Positions 1 through 6,599 of a stretch of 6,599 nucleotides of DNA are shown here, piece by piece. Position 1 is the stretch's first letter. Each line of letters opens with the position of its first letter. This stretch comes from Phycisphaerae bacterium (lineage in GTDB: Bacteria > Planctomycetota > Phycisphaerae > Sedimentisphaerales > Anaerohalosphaeraceae). Below the pieces are notes generated by a model. It was not told the origin of the DNA. It saw only the letters and a program-made list of their open reading frames with translations, and did not search any database. Made by a program: the position numbers and the translations under genes. The stretch lies in the NCBI GenBank assembly GCA_007121565.1, contig SKKI01000300.1, positions 1 through 6,599 on the forward strand, given 5' to 3'.

Positions 1-1940
<1,940 letters not shown>

Positions 1941-1948
1941 CCTGCTAA

Positions 1949-1955
1949 TCTCCTG
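1949..1955 (-). promoter_or_regulatory. Shine-Dalgarno of carB
   Basis: Read on the minus strand this is CAGGAGA, with the AGGAG core nine bases before the carB ATG. It fixes the carB start and contrasts with apbE, murD and the gene at 3498-4181, which show no such motif. Confidence 0.8.
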
Positions 1956-2021
1956 TCAATGTCCGTTTTCAGTATTAATAATAGTGCCGATAAGCGTTGC
2001 TAATGCGTTTGTTGGGGCATT

Positions 2022-2050
2022 ATTAAAAGGCAAAAGACCCCGCCTGTCAA
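2022..2050 (-). promoter_or_regulatory. Predicted sigma70-type promoter of carB
   Basis: On the minus strand there is a perfect -35 box TTGACA (2045-2050), a 17-base spacer, and a -10 box TTTAAT (2022-2027, five of six matches to consensus). Transcription would begin near 2015, giving a leader of about 75 nt before carB. I see no PyrR-type or other recognisable riboregulator in that leader and no obvious attenuator hairpin followed by a T-tract. The box spacing and the downstream Shine-Dalgarno make this the most believable promoter of the window, but it is a sequence prediction only. Confidence 0.6.
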
Positions 2051-2080
2051 AGACTATCTTGATCGCATGGGAATTTGGGT

Positions 2081-2239
2081 GTTTCTCGAAAGTTTCTGCA
2101 AGAGGCGTCATGTTGCAGCCTCGCCCGTAACGACGGGGTATTCGTCTGGGACGCTCATCTTCATTTTTTACGACCGGCTTGCAAAGAGCGGGCGTTTCGG
2201 GTAAACAAGGTAAGTTTCTCGAAAGACTGGGACGCTCAT
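2081..2239. repeat. Two interleaved pairs of short direct repeats
   Basis: The 12-mer GTTTCTCGAAAG occurs at 2081-2092 and 2214-2225. The 13-mer CTGGGACGCTCAT occurs at 2146-2158 and 2227-2239. In the second copy the two words are adjacent, separated by a single A, while in the first they are 53 bases apart. This looks like two copies of one unit, the left one carrying an insertion or having diverged internally, rather than chance. No coding potential is evident. They may be fragments of a dispersed intergenic repeat family. Confidence 0.6.
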
Positions 2240-2282
2240 AATGCCTTGACGTATTTTGCCATGTGGCTAACAGGGCTTCTAA

Positions 2283-2309
2283 CTCAACCTGACCGATGGT
2301 CAGCTTGAG
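2283..2309. repeat. 27-bp palindrome in the carB/apbE spacer
   Basis: The arms CTCAA-C-CTGACC and GGTCAG-C-TTGAG flank a 3-base centre GAT. Eleven of twelve arm positions pair, with a single C/C mismatch. It lies about 100 bases before apbE and well upstream of the carB promoter. There is no following T-tract, so a terminator is unlikely. It could be an operator for a dimeric regulator of apbE, or part of an intergenic repeat. Its symmetry is clear but its role is not. Confidence 0.55.
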
Positions 2310-2346
2310 ACGTCAAAAGTTAAAGTGCAAAAGTCAAAATTGTGGA

Positions 2347-2363
2347 ATCCGCCTTTGGCGGAT
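2347..2363 (+). repeat. Perfect 7-bp hairpin with TTT loop
   Basis: ATCCGCC and GGCGGAT pair exactly around a TTT loop. A short T-run (2368-2372) follows after four bases, so it resembles an intrinsic terminator on the plus strand, but no plus-strand gene lies upstream to be terminated. It sits directly after the A-rich GTCAAAA run and 45 bases before apbE. Short stems of this kind are common cores of REP-like intergenic repeats in bacterial genomes. It would also lie inside the spacer of the weak apbE promoter candidate, so a regulatory role is possible but unproven. Confidence 0.5.
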
Positions 2364-2407
2364 AGCATTTTTAAGAACGATTTGAATGTCTTACAACCTG
2401 TTTATTT

Positions 2408-3436
2408 ATGAAACAATCCAGCCGTAATCTTCTGCTTCAGATCATCACCGGCCTGATGATACTCACGCTGATGATCTGGCAGGCGAAAAGACCGCGATCC
2501 GTGGAATTGGACAGCGGTTATCGCCAGACGATGGGCACATTTGCCCGCCTGCTGGTCGTTGCGCCTGACCGGGAAGCCGCCGAGAACAGCCTCGATGCCG
2601 CCTTTGCGGTCTTTGACCGTGTTGAGGCCCTGATGAGCGATTATGACCCTGATTCGCAGATTTCCCGCGTCAATCGCGATGCGTACCACGAGCCGGTTGC
2701 GGTCGATGGTCAGGTCTTTGAGGTTCTCTCGGCTGCCCTGGAATACAGCCGCCTGACCGACGGGGCATTTGATATCACCGTTGGGCCGGTCGTCCAATTG
2801 TGGCGAGACGCGCGGCAGGGGGGGCAGGCCCCGACGCCTGAGGCGATTGCCCGTGCCCGTGAGAACGTCGGCTACCGATATCTTGAACTTGACCCTGAGA
2901 CTCAAACCGTCCGCTTTGGGCGCGACGGGATGCTGCTGGATGTGGGCGGTATCGCCAAAGGCTACGCTCTGGATCGCGCCGCCGAGGCGATGCGCCAGGC
3001 CGGGGCCTTGGGCGCGATGATCGATATAGGCGGCGATATCGTTTGTTTCGGTCAAGCCGTCGGCGGAAGAGACCACTGGCTCATCGGCCTGCAAGACCCC
3101 GATGAAGACGGAAATCTGCTTTTGCGGCTCAAGATCGACGACAGGGCTGTTGCCACCAGCGGCGATTATCGGCGATTCGTGGTCGTTGATGACCGCAAAC
3201 ACAGCCACATCATCAATCCCGCCACCGCCGAGGCGGCCGAGGCTCTGGCCAGCGTGACGATCATCGCCGCCACGGCCATGCATGCCGATGCCCTGGCCAC
3301 CGCCGCCAGCGTCATGGGCCCCGAAAAGGCCCTGACCCTGATCGAATCCATCGACCACACCGAGGCCATTCTCATCCCAGGCGATCGCCCCCAAGATATC
3401 CTGAAGACCTCCGGCGCTGCCGATACCATCGAATAA
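2408..3436 (+). CDS. apbE: FAD:protein FMN transferase (ApbE family), membrane-anchored
   Basis: ApbE uses FAD to attach FMN covalently to a threonine or serine of exported flavoproteins such as the NqrB/NqrC and RnfD/RnfG subunits, outside the cytoplasmic membrane. The 342 residues match the family length. A hydrophobic segment at about 8-24 follows MKQSSR and serves as signal or anchor; no lipobox cysteine is present, unlike many ApbE lipoproteins. Family blocks appear in order: MGT (42-44), SDYDPDSQISRVN (77-89), GAFDITVGPVVQLW (119-132), LDVGGIAKGYALD (177-189), IDIGGD (205-210), TSGDYRRF (250-257), HSHIINPAT (265-273) and MHADALATA (291-299), where D294 and T298 are the expected Mg2+ ligands. 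Every key block is intact. The ATG is chosen because it precedes the membrane segment; no Shine-Dalgarno is seen before it. No Nqr, Rnf or other flavoprotein target is encoded in the window. Confidence 0.94.
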   Translation: MKQSSRNLLLQIITGLMILTLMIWQAKRPRSVELDSGYRQTMGTFARLLVVAPDREAAENSLDAAFAVFDRVEALMSDYDPDSQISRVNRDAYHEPVAVDGQVFEVLSAALEYSRLTDGAFDITVGPVVQLWRDARQGGQAPTPEAIARARENVGYRYLELDPETQTVRFGRDGMLLDVGGIAKGYALDRAAEAMRQAGALGAMIDIGGDIVCFGQAVGGRDHWLIGLQDPDEDGNLLLRLKIDDRAVATSGDYRRFVVVDDRKHSHIINPATAEAAEALASVTIIAATAMHADALATAASVMGPEKALTLIESIDHTEAILIPGDRPQDILKTSGAADTIE

Positions 3437-3452
3437 ACTCCCTAAAAGCCCA

Positions 3453-3497
3453 GCCGCACAAGCGGCCGAATCAAAGTACCGGCGATACTCTCGGCCG
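3453..3497. other. Small inverted repeats in the convergent gap between apbE and the unknown gene
   Basis: The gap between the converging stop codons is 61 bases. GCCGC (3453-3457) pairs with GCGGC (3462-3466) around ACAA, and CGGCCGA (3463-3469) can alternatively pair with TCGGCCG (3491-3497). Neither stem is followed by a T-tract on either strand, so this is at best a weak or Rho-assisted termination region serving both genes. Confidence 0.25.
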
Positions 3498-4181
3498 TCA
3501 CTGCTGCCGGCGTCTCTCCGGCACCAGCCGGAGACGAAGGCGGCCGGGTTCAATCTTGAAATCGTCCAGCCGGATGTGCTGCTTGTCGAAATCTAATGCC
3601 GGGTCAAACGGGCTGTTGCTGATAACCGCCTGCACCATCGTCTCCAGTTGCAGGCCGTTCTGAAGCTCGGCGTGAACGTCCTTCAGCACATTTTCAGCGA
3701 TGCGCCTCGCGGCGGCGGTGACCGGCACCCATCCCAGCCGCACCGAGCGGATATTCAGATTCAAACGCCCCTGCATGTCCATCTCGGGCCTTGCGACAAC
3801 GGTTAGCACCGAAGAAAACCGGCTATATTTGACGTGGCTCATCAGGTATATGGCGCCGTTATCAAATTGCACTACCGGTGTGAAAATCTCAACCTCCCCA
3901 TAGCGTTGCGGCCATGTGCCGCGGGCCAGGATGTCGTTGAGGCCCGCCTGCTCGATGACCAGCTCAAAGGGCTCGTAAAGCTGGATCTGGTTGTAAAAGT
4001 CCGGCGCGAGGCGATGGGTCAAGTATGGGCTGACCTCGTCAGGGTCTGCCGGCTCGATGGGCCGATATGCCCGCGGCGTGTGCCGCAGCAGGGCCCACCC
4101 GAGAGCCGCCGCCAGTGCACAGAGGCCCGCGGCAATCGTTATATAGCGCAGAATATGTGACTTATGTCTGTTTTGCTTCAT
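3498..4181 (-). CDS. Membrane-anchored protein of unknown function (possibly YpmS-like)
   Basis: I do not recognise this 227-residue protein as a named gene. It has a basic N-terminus, MKQNRHKSH, then one hydrophobic segment at about 11-32, a proline-rich linker (36-48) and a soluble domain of about 170 residues, so it is probably anchored in the inner membrane with its body outside the cytoplasm. The domain reads as alternating beta strands: ligand- or inhibitor-like start FELVIEQAGLNDILA (72-86), PVVQFDNGAIYLM (102-114), LTVVARPEMD (126-135), GRLNLNIRSVRLGWVPV (138-154), a helix to about 185, and a closing IEPGRLRLRLVPE (210-222). This order, especially the G-x-L-x-L strands and the LG-x-x-PV block, loosely recalls YpmS (DUF2140)-type proteins; that is a guess from pattern. 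The gene is convergent with apbE and divergent from pyrF, with a well-formed promoter of its own. No Shine-Dalgarno precedes the ATG. The gene itself is believable, the family is not settled. Confidence 0.78.
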   Translation of the reverse strand: MKQNRHKSHILRYITIAAGLCALAAALGWALLRHTPRAYRPIEPADPDEVSPYLTHRLAPDFYNQIQLYEPFELVIEQAGLNDILARGTWPQRYGEVEIFTPVVQFDNGAIYLMSHVKYSRFSSVLTVVARPEMDMQGRLNLNIRSVRLGWVPVTAAARRIAENVLKDVHAELQNGLQLETMVQAVISNSPFDPALDFDKQHIRLDDFKIEPGRLRLRLVPERRRQQ

Positions 4182-4217
4182 TTTTTCAGATTATCGAAAA
4201 CATTGACGATTTGCCGC

Positions 4218-4246
4218 TTGCCCGATGCCCGGCCAGCGATTATAGT
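4218..4246 (+). promoter_or_regulatory. Candidate pyrF promoter
   Basis: On the plus strand TTGCCC (4218-4223, four of six matches to -35) is followed after 17 bases by TATAGT (4241-4246, five of six matches to -10). The transcript would begin near 4253, about 60 nt before the preferred GTG start of pyrF. The weak -35 lowers confidence. The -10 shares four base pairs (4241-4244) with the opposing -10 box. Confidence 0.4.
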
Positions 4247-4267
4247 GAAACGTCTTTATTTTGTAAA
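4239..4267 (-). promoter_or_regulatory. Predicted promoter of the unknown gene at 3498-4181
   Basis: On the minus strand the -35 box is TTTACA (4262-4267, five of six matches), the spacer is 17 bases, and the -10 box is a perfect TATAAT (4239-4244). Transcription would start near 4232, leaving a leader of about 50 nt. Its -10 box overlaps the -10 of the candidate pyrF promoter on the other strand. Confidence 0.6.
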
Positions 4268-4286
4268 ACGTTAGTTCACTGTAAAA
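4262..4286 (+). repeat. Direct repeat TGTAAAA, 18-bp period, in the pyrF leader
   Basis: TGTAAAA occurs at 4262-4268 and again at 4280-4286. The left copy overlaps the -35 box of the minus-strand promoter and both lie just downstream of the predicted pyrF start of transcription. They could be paired protein-binding half-sites, but a 7-base AT-rich word can repeat by chance. Confidence 0.25.
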
Positions 4287-4300
4287 TGCACTATCAGCAG

Positions 4301-4306
4301 AAAGGA
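4301..4306 (+). promoter_or_regulatory. Shine-Dalgarno supporting the GTG start of pyrF
   Basis: AAAGGA ends six bases before the GTG at 4313. It decides between this GTG and an in-frame ATG at 4286 that has no comparable motif upstream. An ATG at 4308 lies in another frame and does not compete for pyrF. Confidence 0.6.
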
Positions 4307-4312
4307 TATGAC

Positions 4313-5251
4313 GTGGCCAGTCATTTTGCCGACCGTCTCTGTGAGGCGGTCCAAAAGAAGAATACCCCGTTGATCGTGGGCATCGATCCGGTTTTTGCCC
4401 GGCTGCCCCAGACGTTCCGTGCCCGGCAGAAGTCCCGCCAGAAAGACCTTGCCGTCGAGATTGATGCGCTGTTTGAGTTCAGCGCCGATGTGGTCAAGAT
4501 CGTCGCGCCGCTGGTGCCGGCGGTCAAAATTAACATCGGTTATTTCGAACGCTATTTCTGGGAGGGCATTGAGACCTATTACGCTCTGATCAGCGAGGCC
4601 GACGCGATGGGCGTTGAGATCATCGGCGATGTCAAACGCGGCGACATCGACCACACCGCCCGCTGCTATGCCGAGGCCCACCTGCAAAATCCGGAATTCG
4701 AGGGGATGGAAGATATCATTTCGCCTGATGCCGTGACCGTCAACGGCTTTGCCGGCGCCGAGGGGATTTTGCCCTTTGCCGACATCGCCAACGAGCAGGG
4801 CAAAGGCGCCTTCGTCTGGGTCCGCGCCAGCAACCCAACCGCCGGCGTGATTCAGGACTTTGCCGATGCCAATGGCGTCAAGATGTACGAAAAAATCGCC
4901 GAGGTCGTCGGCCAGATTGCCGTCCAGCCCAAACGCCTCGGCAAAGAAGGCTACAGCAACGTCGGGATGGTCGTCGGCGGCACAAGCCCCGAACAGACCA
5001 CCGTCCTGCGCCAGCGCTATCCCAAGTGCTGGTTCCTCGTGCCCGGCTTCGGCGCCCAGGGCGCCGGCCCGGCCGACTGTCTCCGCTTTGCCGACAAAAA
5101 CGGCATGGGCGTGCTCATCAACGCCTCGCGCTCGATTCTCTATGCCTACGACAACCCCAAATACACCGAACAATTCGGCGACAATTGGGAAAAATGCATC
5201 GAGCAGGCCGCCATCGACGCCAAAATGGAACTGGCCAAAGCAAAAACCTGA
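4313..5251 (+). CDS. pyrF: Orotidine 5'-phosphate decarboxylase, type 2
   Basis: PyrF decarboxylates OMP to UMP, the last step of de novo UMP synthesis, in the cytoplasm. From the GTG start the protein has 312 residues, in the range of the longer type-2 subfamily rather than the roughly 230-245 of the E. coli type. The TIM-barrel motifs are in order: VGIDP (22-26), K72 in VKINIGYFE (71-79), the catalytic GDVKRGDID (105-113) with D106, K108 and D111, AVTVNGFAG (140-148), RASNP (171-175), VGMVVGGTSPE (217-227), the phosphate-binding PGFGAQG (244-250), and INASRSILYA (269-278). The preceding Shine-Dalgarno and the family-like opening ASHFADRLCEAV favour GTG 4313; a start at ATG 4286 would add nine residues (321 in all), and starts further upstream would run into the divergent promoter. 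It is a single gene, divergent from the unknown membrane protein and followed after 176 bases by murD on the same strand. Confidence 0.95.
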   Translation: MASHFADRLCEAVQKKNTPLIVGIDPVFARLPQTFRARQKSRQKDLAVEIDALFEFSADVVKIVAPLVPAVKINIGYFERYFWEGIETYYALISEADAMGVEIIGDVKRGDIDHTARCYAEAHLQNPEFEGMEDIISPDAVTVNGFAGAEGILPFADIANEQGKGAFVWVRASNPTAGVIQDFADANGVKMYEKIAEVVGQIAVQPKRLGKEGYSNVGMVVGGTSPEQTTVLRQRYPKCWFLVPGFGAQGAGPADCLRFADKNGMGVLINASRSILYAYDNPKYTEQFGDNWEKCIEQAAIDAKMELAKAKT

Positions 5252-5265
5252 TGGCGACGATGTAG

Positions 5266-5417
5266 ATCCGAAATTCGAACATCAACATCCGAAACAATAC
5301 CAAATGACATAAATCTGAATAGCCAAAACAGTTGCCGGGATGTGAGGTTGTTTTTTGTCATTGGGACATTTGAATTTTGGATTTGCTTCGTATTTCGGAT
5401 TTCGAGCTTCGAATTTT
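5266..5417. repeat. Imperfect fold-back (inverted-repeat) element between pyrF and murD
   Basis: The outer arms pair AAATTCGAA (5271-5279) with TTCGAATTT (5408-5416) and ATCCGAAA (5287-5294) with TTTCGGAT (5393-5400). The seven bases between these blocks on each side are equal in length and partly matched, giving a stem of about 24 bp with 20 pairs. Further in, CAAATG (5301-5306) can pair with CATTTG (5367-5372), and AAAACA (5325-5330) with TGTTTT (5349-5354) around a G-rich centre. The composition is far more AT-rich than the neighbouring genes and no protein is encoded. It looks like a mobile-like or REP-like intergenic repeat. The plus-strand T-run at 5351-5356 after the inner stem could also terminate pyrF transcription. 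Confidence 0.6.
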
Positions 5418-5422
5418 ATAAA
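5394..5422 (+). promoter_or_regulatory. Weak candidate murD promoter at the edge of the fold-back element
   Basis: TATAAA (5417-5422) is a good -10 box, and TTCGGA (5394-5399), 17 bases upstream, is a poor -35 box with three of six matches. Transcription would begin at about the murD ATG, making the message nearly leaderless, which would fit the missing Shine-Dalgarno. The alternative is read-through from pyrF. Confidence 0.22.
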
Positions 5423-5427
5423 ATACG

Positions 5428-6599
5428 ATGGACAAAGGGTTCTTCAAAGACAAGCACGTCGTTGTGATGGGGCTGGGCAGCTTTGGCGGCGGAGCGGATT
5501 CGGCGGCGTTTGCCGCCGGGGCCGGGGCAAAGGTGCTCGTGACCGATCTGGCCGGGCCGGATACACTGGCCCGCACCCTTGAGCCCCTTGGGACACTGCC
5601 GATAGAGTACCGCCTCGGCGAGCATCGCGAGGAGGATTTTCTGGCTGCCGATGTGGTGATTGTCAATCCCGCCGTGCCGCCGGGCAACCGCTGCATCCAA
5701 ACAGCGCAGCGAGGCAAAGCCCTGGTGACTTCACAGGTGGAACTGTTCTTTCAGATGTGCCCTGCGCCCATCGTCGCGGTCACCGGCAGCAATGGCAAAA
5801 GCACCACCGTCAGCCTGACCGCGCACCTGCTGGCCGCCGGCATCGGCCAGGCGAACATCACATACCAAAATGTTCACCTCAGCGGCAACATCGGCAACCG
5901 CCCGCTGCTGGGACTGCTGGACACTTTGACCGCCGACGATCTTGTCGTGCTGGAGCTGAGCAGCTTCCAGCTTGAGCAGCTTGCCCGCATCCGGCAGGGC
6001 CCTTACGCGGCGGTCATTACCAACCTGACGCCCAACCATCTCGACCGCCACGGCACCTTCGAGGCCTACTGCCGCGCCAAGGAAACCCTGTTTAAATTCC
6101 AGCCGCTCGACAAGAATCGCCCCTGCCTGTCGGTCTTTAACGCCGAGGATACCATTACCCGCGCCTGGTACACCAAGTACCACGATCAGGATGGGCGAAC
6201 GTGCCTGGCCTTCAGCGCCGACGATGTGCCCGAGGCCCTGCTGGCCGGGTTCAAGTGCCCCGGCCGCGCCAATCGTGCCAATCTGGCCGCGGCTCTTGCC
6301 GTTGCGTCGCATGTTCAGGTCGCCCCCGACCGCCTTGCCGAAGCGGTGGCGACATTTTGTCCACTGGACCATCGCCTGCAGCTTGTCGCCGAAAAACACG
6401 GCGTCCGCTGGTATGACGATTCCAAGGCCACCACGCCGGTCAGCACGCTGGCCGCCCTGAACGGCATCGACGAACCTAAGATTCTCATCGCCGGCGGCTA
6501 CGACAAAGGCATCGACTTTTCCGAACTGGGCACATGCATCGCCGACTGCGCCAAGGCGGTCGTACTTATCGGCCAGACCGCACCGAAAATCGAACGGGC
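5428..6599 (+). CDS. murD: UDP-N-acetylmuramoyl-L-alanine--D-glutamate ligase, partial (3' end outside window)
   Basis: MurD adds D-glutamate to UDP-MurNAc-L-alanine with ATP, a cytoplasmic step of peptidoglycan precursor synthesis. 390 residues are visible; the family usually runs to about 440-470, so the tail of the C-terminal domain is missing. The N-terminal UDP-binding Rossmann domain has GLGSFGGGADSA (15-26). The central ATPase domain has the P-loop GSNGKSTT (120-127), LSGNIG (151-156), LELSSFQLEQL (175-185, diagnostic of MurD among Mur ligases), TNLTPNHLDRHGTFEAY (198-214) and K218 in RAKET, the likely carbamylated lysine. GRANRANLAAA (279-289) and LDHRLQLV (313-320) lead into the C-terminal domain with DDSKATTP (330-337) and AGGYDKGIDF (355-364). 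The P-loop has S where T is commoner. The ATG lacks a Shine-Dalgarno and directly follows the fold-back element. No other mur or fts gene is visible, though a cluster could continue to the right. Confidence 0.96.
   Translation, partial: MDKGFFKDKHVVVMGLGSFGGGADSAAFAAGAGAKVLVTDLAGPDTLARTLEPLGTLPIEYRLGEHREEDFLAADVVIVNPAVPPGNRCIQTAQRGKALVTSQVELFFQMCPAPIVAVTGSNGKSTTVSLTAHLLAAGIGQANITYQNVHLSGNIGNRPLLGLLDTLTADDLVVLELSSFQLEQLARIRQGPYAAVITNLTPNHLDRHGTFEAYCRAKETLFKFQPLDKNRPCLSVFNAEDTITRAWYTKYHDQDGRTCLAFSADDVPEALLAGFKCPGRANRANLAAALAVASHVQVAPDRLAEAVATFCPLDHRLQLVAEKHGVRWYDDSKATTPVSTLAALNGIDEPKILIAGGYDKGIDFSELGTCIADCAKAVVLIGQTAPKIER

Larger units (their letters stand above)
1941..2407. other. carB/apbE divergent intergenic region without a credible gene
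   Basis: This 467-base spacer separates carB from the divergently transcribed apbE and is visibly AT-richer than the flanking genes. It contains the carB promoter and Shine-Dalgarno at its left end. The remainder holds two pairs of short direct repeats, a small CCCGT/ACGGG hairpin (2124-2137), a 27-bp palindrome (2283-2309), an A-rich run with repeated GTCAAAA words (2312-2339) and a perfect hairpin (2347-2363). Short open frames here (for example 2075-2308 from a TTG) have no ribosome binding site, pass through the repeats and resemble no protein I know. I could not find a convincing apbE promoter; the best candidate is weak (TTGTGG at 2340-2345 and TAGCAT at 2363-2368). Confidence 0.7.

Noticed and set aside
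1941..2015. Attenuator or riboswitch in the carB leader
   Set aside because: The predicted leader is short, about 75 nt, with no stable stem followed by a T-run and no recognisable PyrR-binding or aptamer pattern.
2124..2137. CCCGT/ACGGG hairpin as a terminator or RNA element
   Set aside because: Only five base pairs, no T-tract, and no gene upstream on either strand that would end here. It is kept only as part of the repeat description.
2075..2308. Possible 77-residue protein in the carB/apbE spacer
   Set aside because: It begins with TTG without a ribosome binding site and is built across the direct repeats and the palindrome; its internal repeats (WDAH twice) simply reflect the DNA repeats.
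2402..3553. Open frame of 383 codons on the minus strand
   Set aside because: It is antisense to the complete and well-conserved apbE and also overlaps the end of the gene at 3498-4181. The glycine-rich product has no recognisable domain.
4067..4312. Upstream extension of the pyrF frame to an ATG at 4067
   Set aside because: The extension overlaps the N-terminal part of the opposing gene and both divergent promoters, and its residues do not resemble PyrF. The Shine-Dalgarno at 4301-4306 places the start at 4313.
4271..5173. Open frame of 300 codons antisense to pyrF
   Set aside because: It mirrors the pyrF codons, has no ribosome binding site and no recognisable motif; pyrF carries all its catalytic residues on the other strand.
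5331..5348. G-rich centre of the fold-back element as an attachment site or origin
   Set aside because: No integrase gene, no crossover-type repeat pair and no DnaA-box cluster is present nearby.
5731..6399. Open frame of 222 codons on the minus strand
   Set aside because: It is antisense to murD, whose frame is intact and full of conserved motifs across the same span.

Overview
The window is a chromosomal stretch of GC-rich coding DNA (about 60% GC by eye) with AT-richer intergenic gaps. It carries five protein genes. Order and strand: carB (-, 5' two-thirds only), apbE (+), a membrane-anchored protein of unknown function (-), pyrF (+) and murD (+, 3' end cut by the window). No tRNA, rRNA, CRISPR array, transposase or phage gene was seen. 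The organism is a bacterium that makes peptidoglycan and synthesises pyrimidines de novo. The type-2 PyrF, frequent starts without a Shine-Dalgarno sequence, and intergenic spacers filled with small palindromic or fold-back repeats would suit a planctomycete (Phycisphaerae-like). That placement is inference from general familiarity and was not tested by any search.

Layout. 1-1940: carB on the minus strand, running off the left edge, with a good Shine-Dalgarno and a strong sigma70-type promoter (2022-2050). 1941-2407: a 467-bp spacer without a credible gene, holding that promoter, two pairs of short direct repeats, a 27-bp palindrome and a perfect hairpin. 2408-3436: apbE. 3437-3497: short convergent gap with small hairpins. 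3498-4181: the unknown membrane-anchored protein. 4182-4312: divergent gap where a minus-strand promoter and a weaker plus-strand promoter overlap at their -10 boxes. 4313-5251: pyrF from a GTG start. 5252-5427: spacer largely occupied by an imperfect fold-back element of about 150 bp that ends a few bases before murD. 5428-6599: murD, without its C-terminal end.

Function. CarB makes carbamoyl phosphate for pyrimidines and arginine, and PyrF makes UMP, so the first committed step and the last step of UMP synthesis lie in one neighbourhood but in separate transcription units on opposite strands. MurD adds D-glutamate to UDP-MurNAc-L-Ala, so it uses a uridine nucleotide-linked substrate, but nothing here shows co-regulation. 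ApbE attaches FMN to exported flavoproteins; no target protein is visible. The genes are housekeeping functions, and I did not find a convincing new system. The items most worth a second look are the symmetric divergent promoter, the fold-back element abutting murD, the repeat-rich carB/apbE spacer and the uncharacterised protein at 3498-4181.
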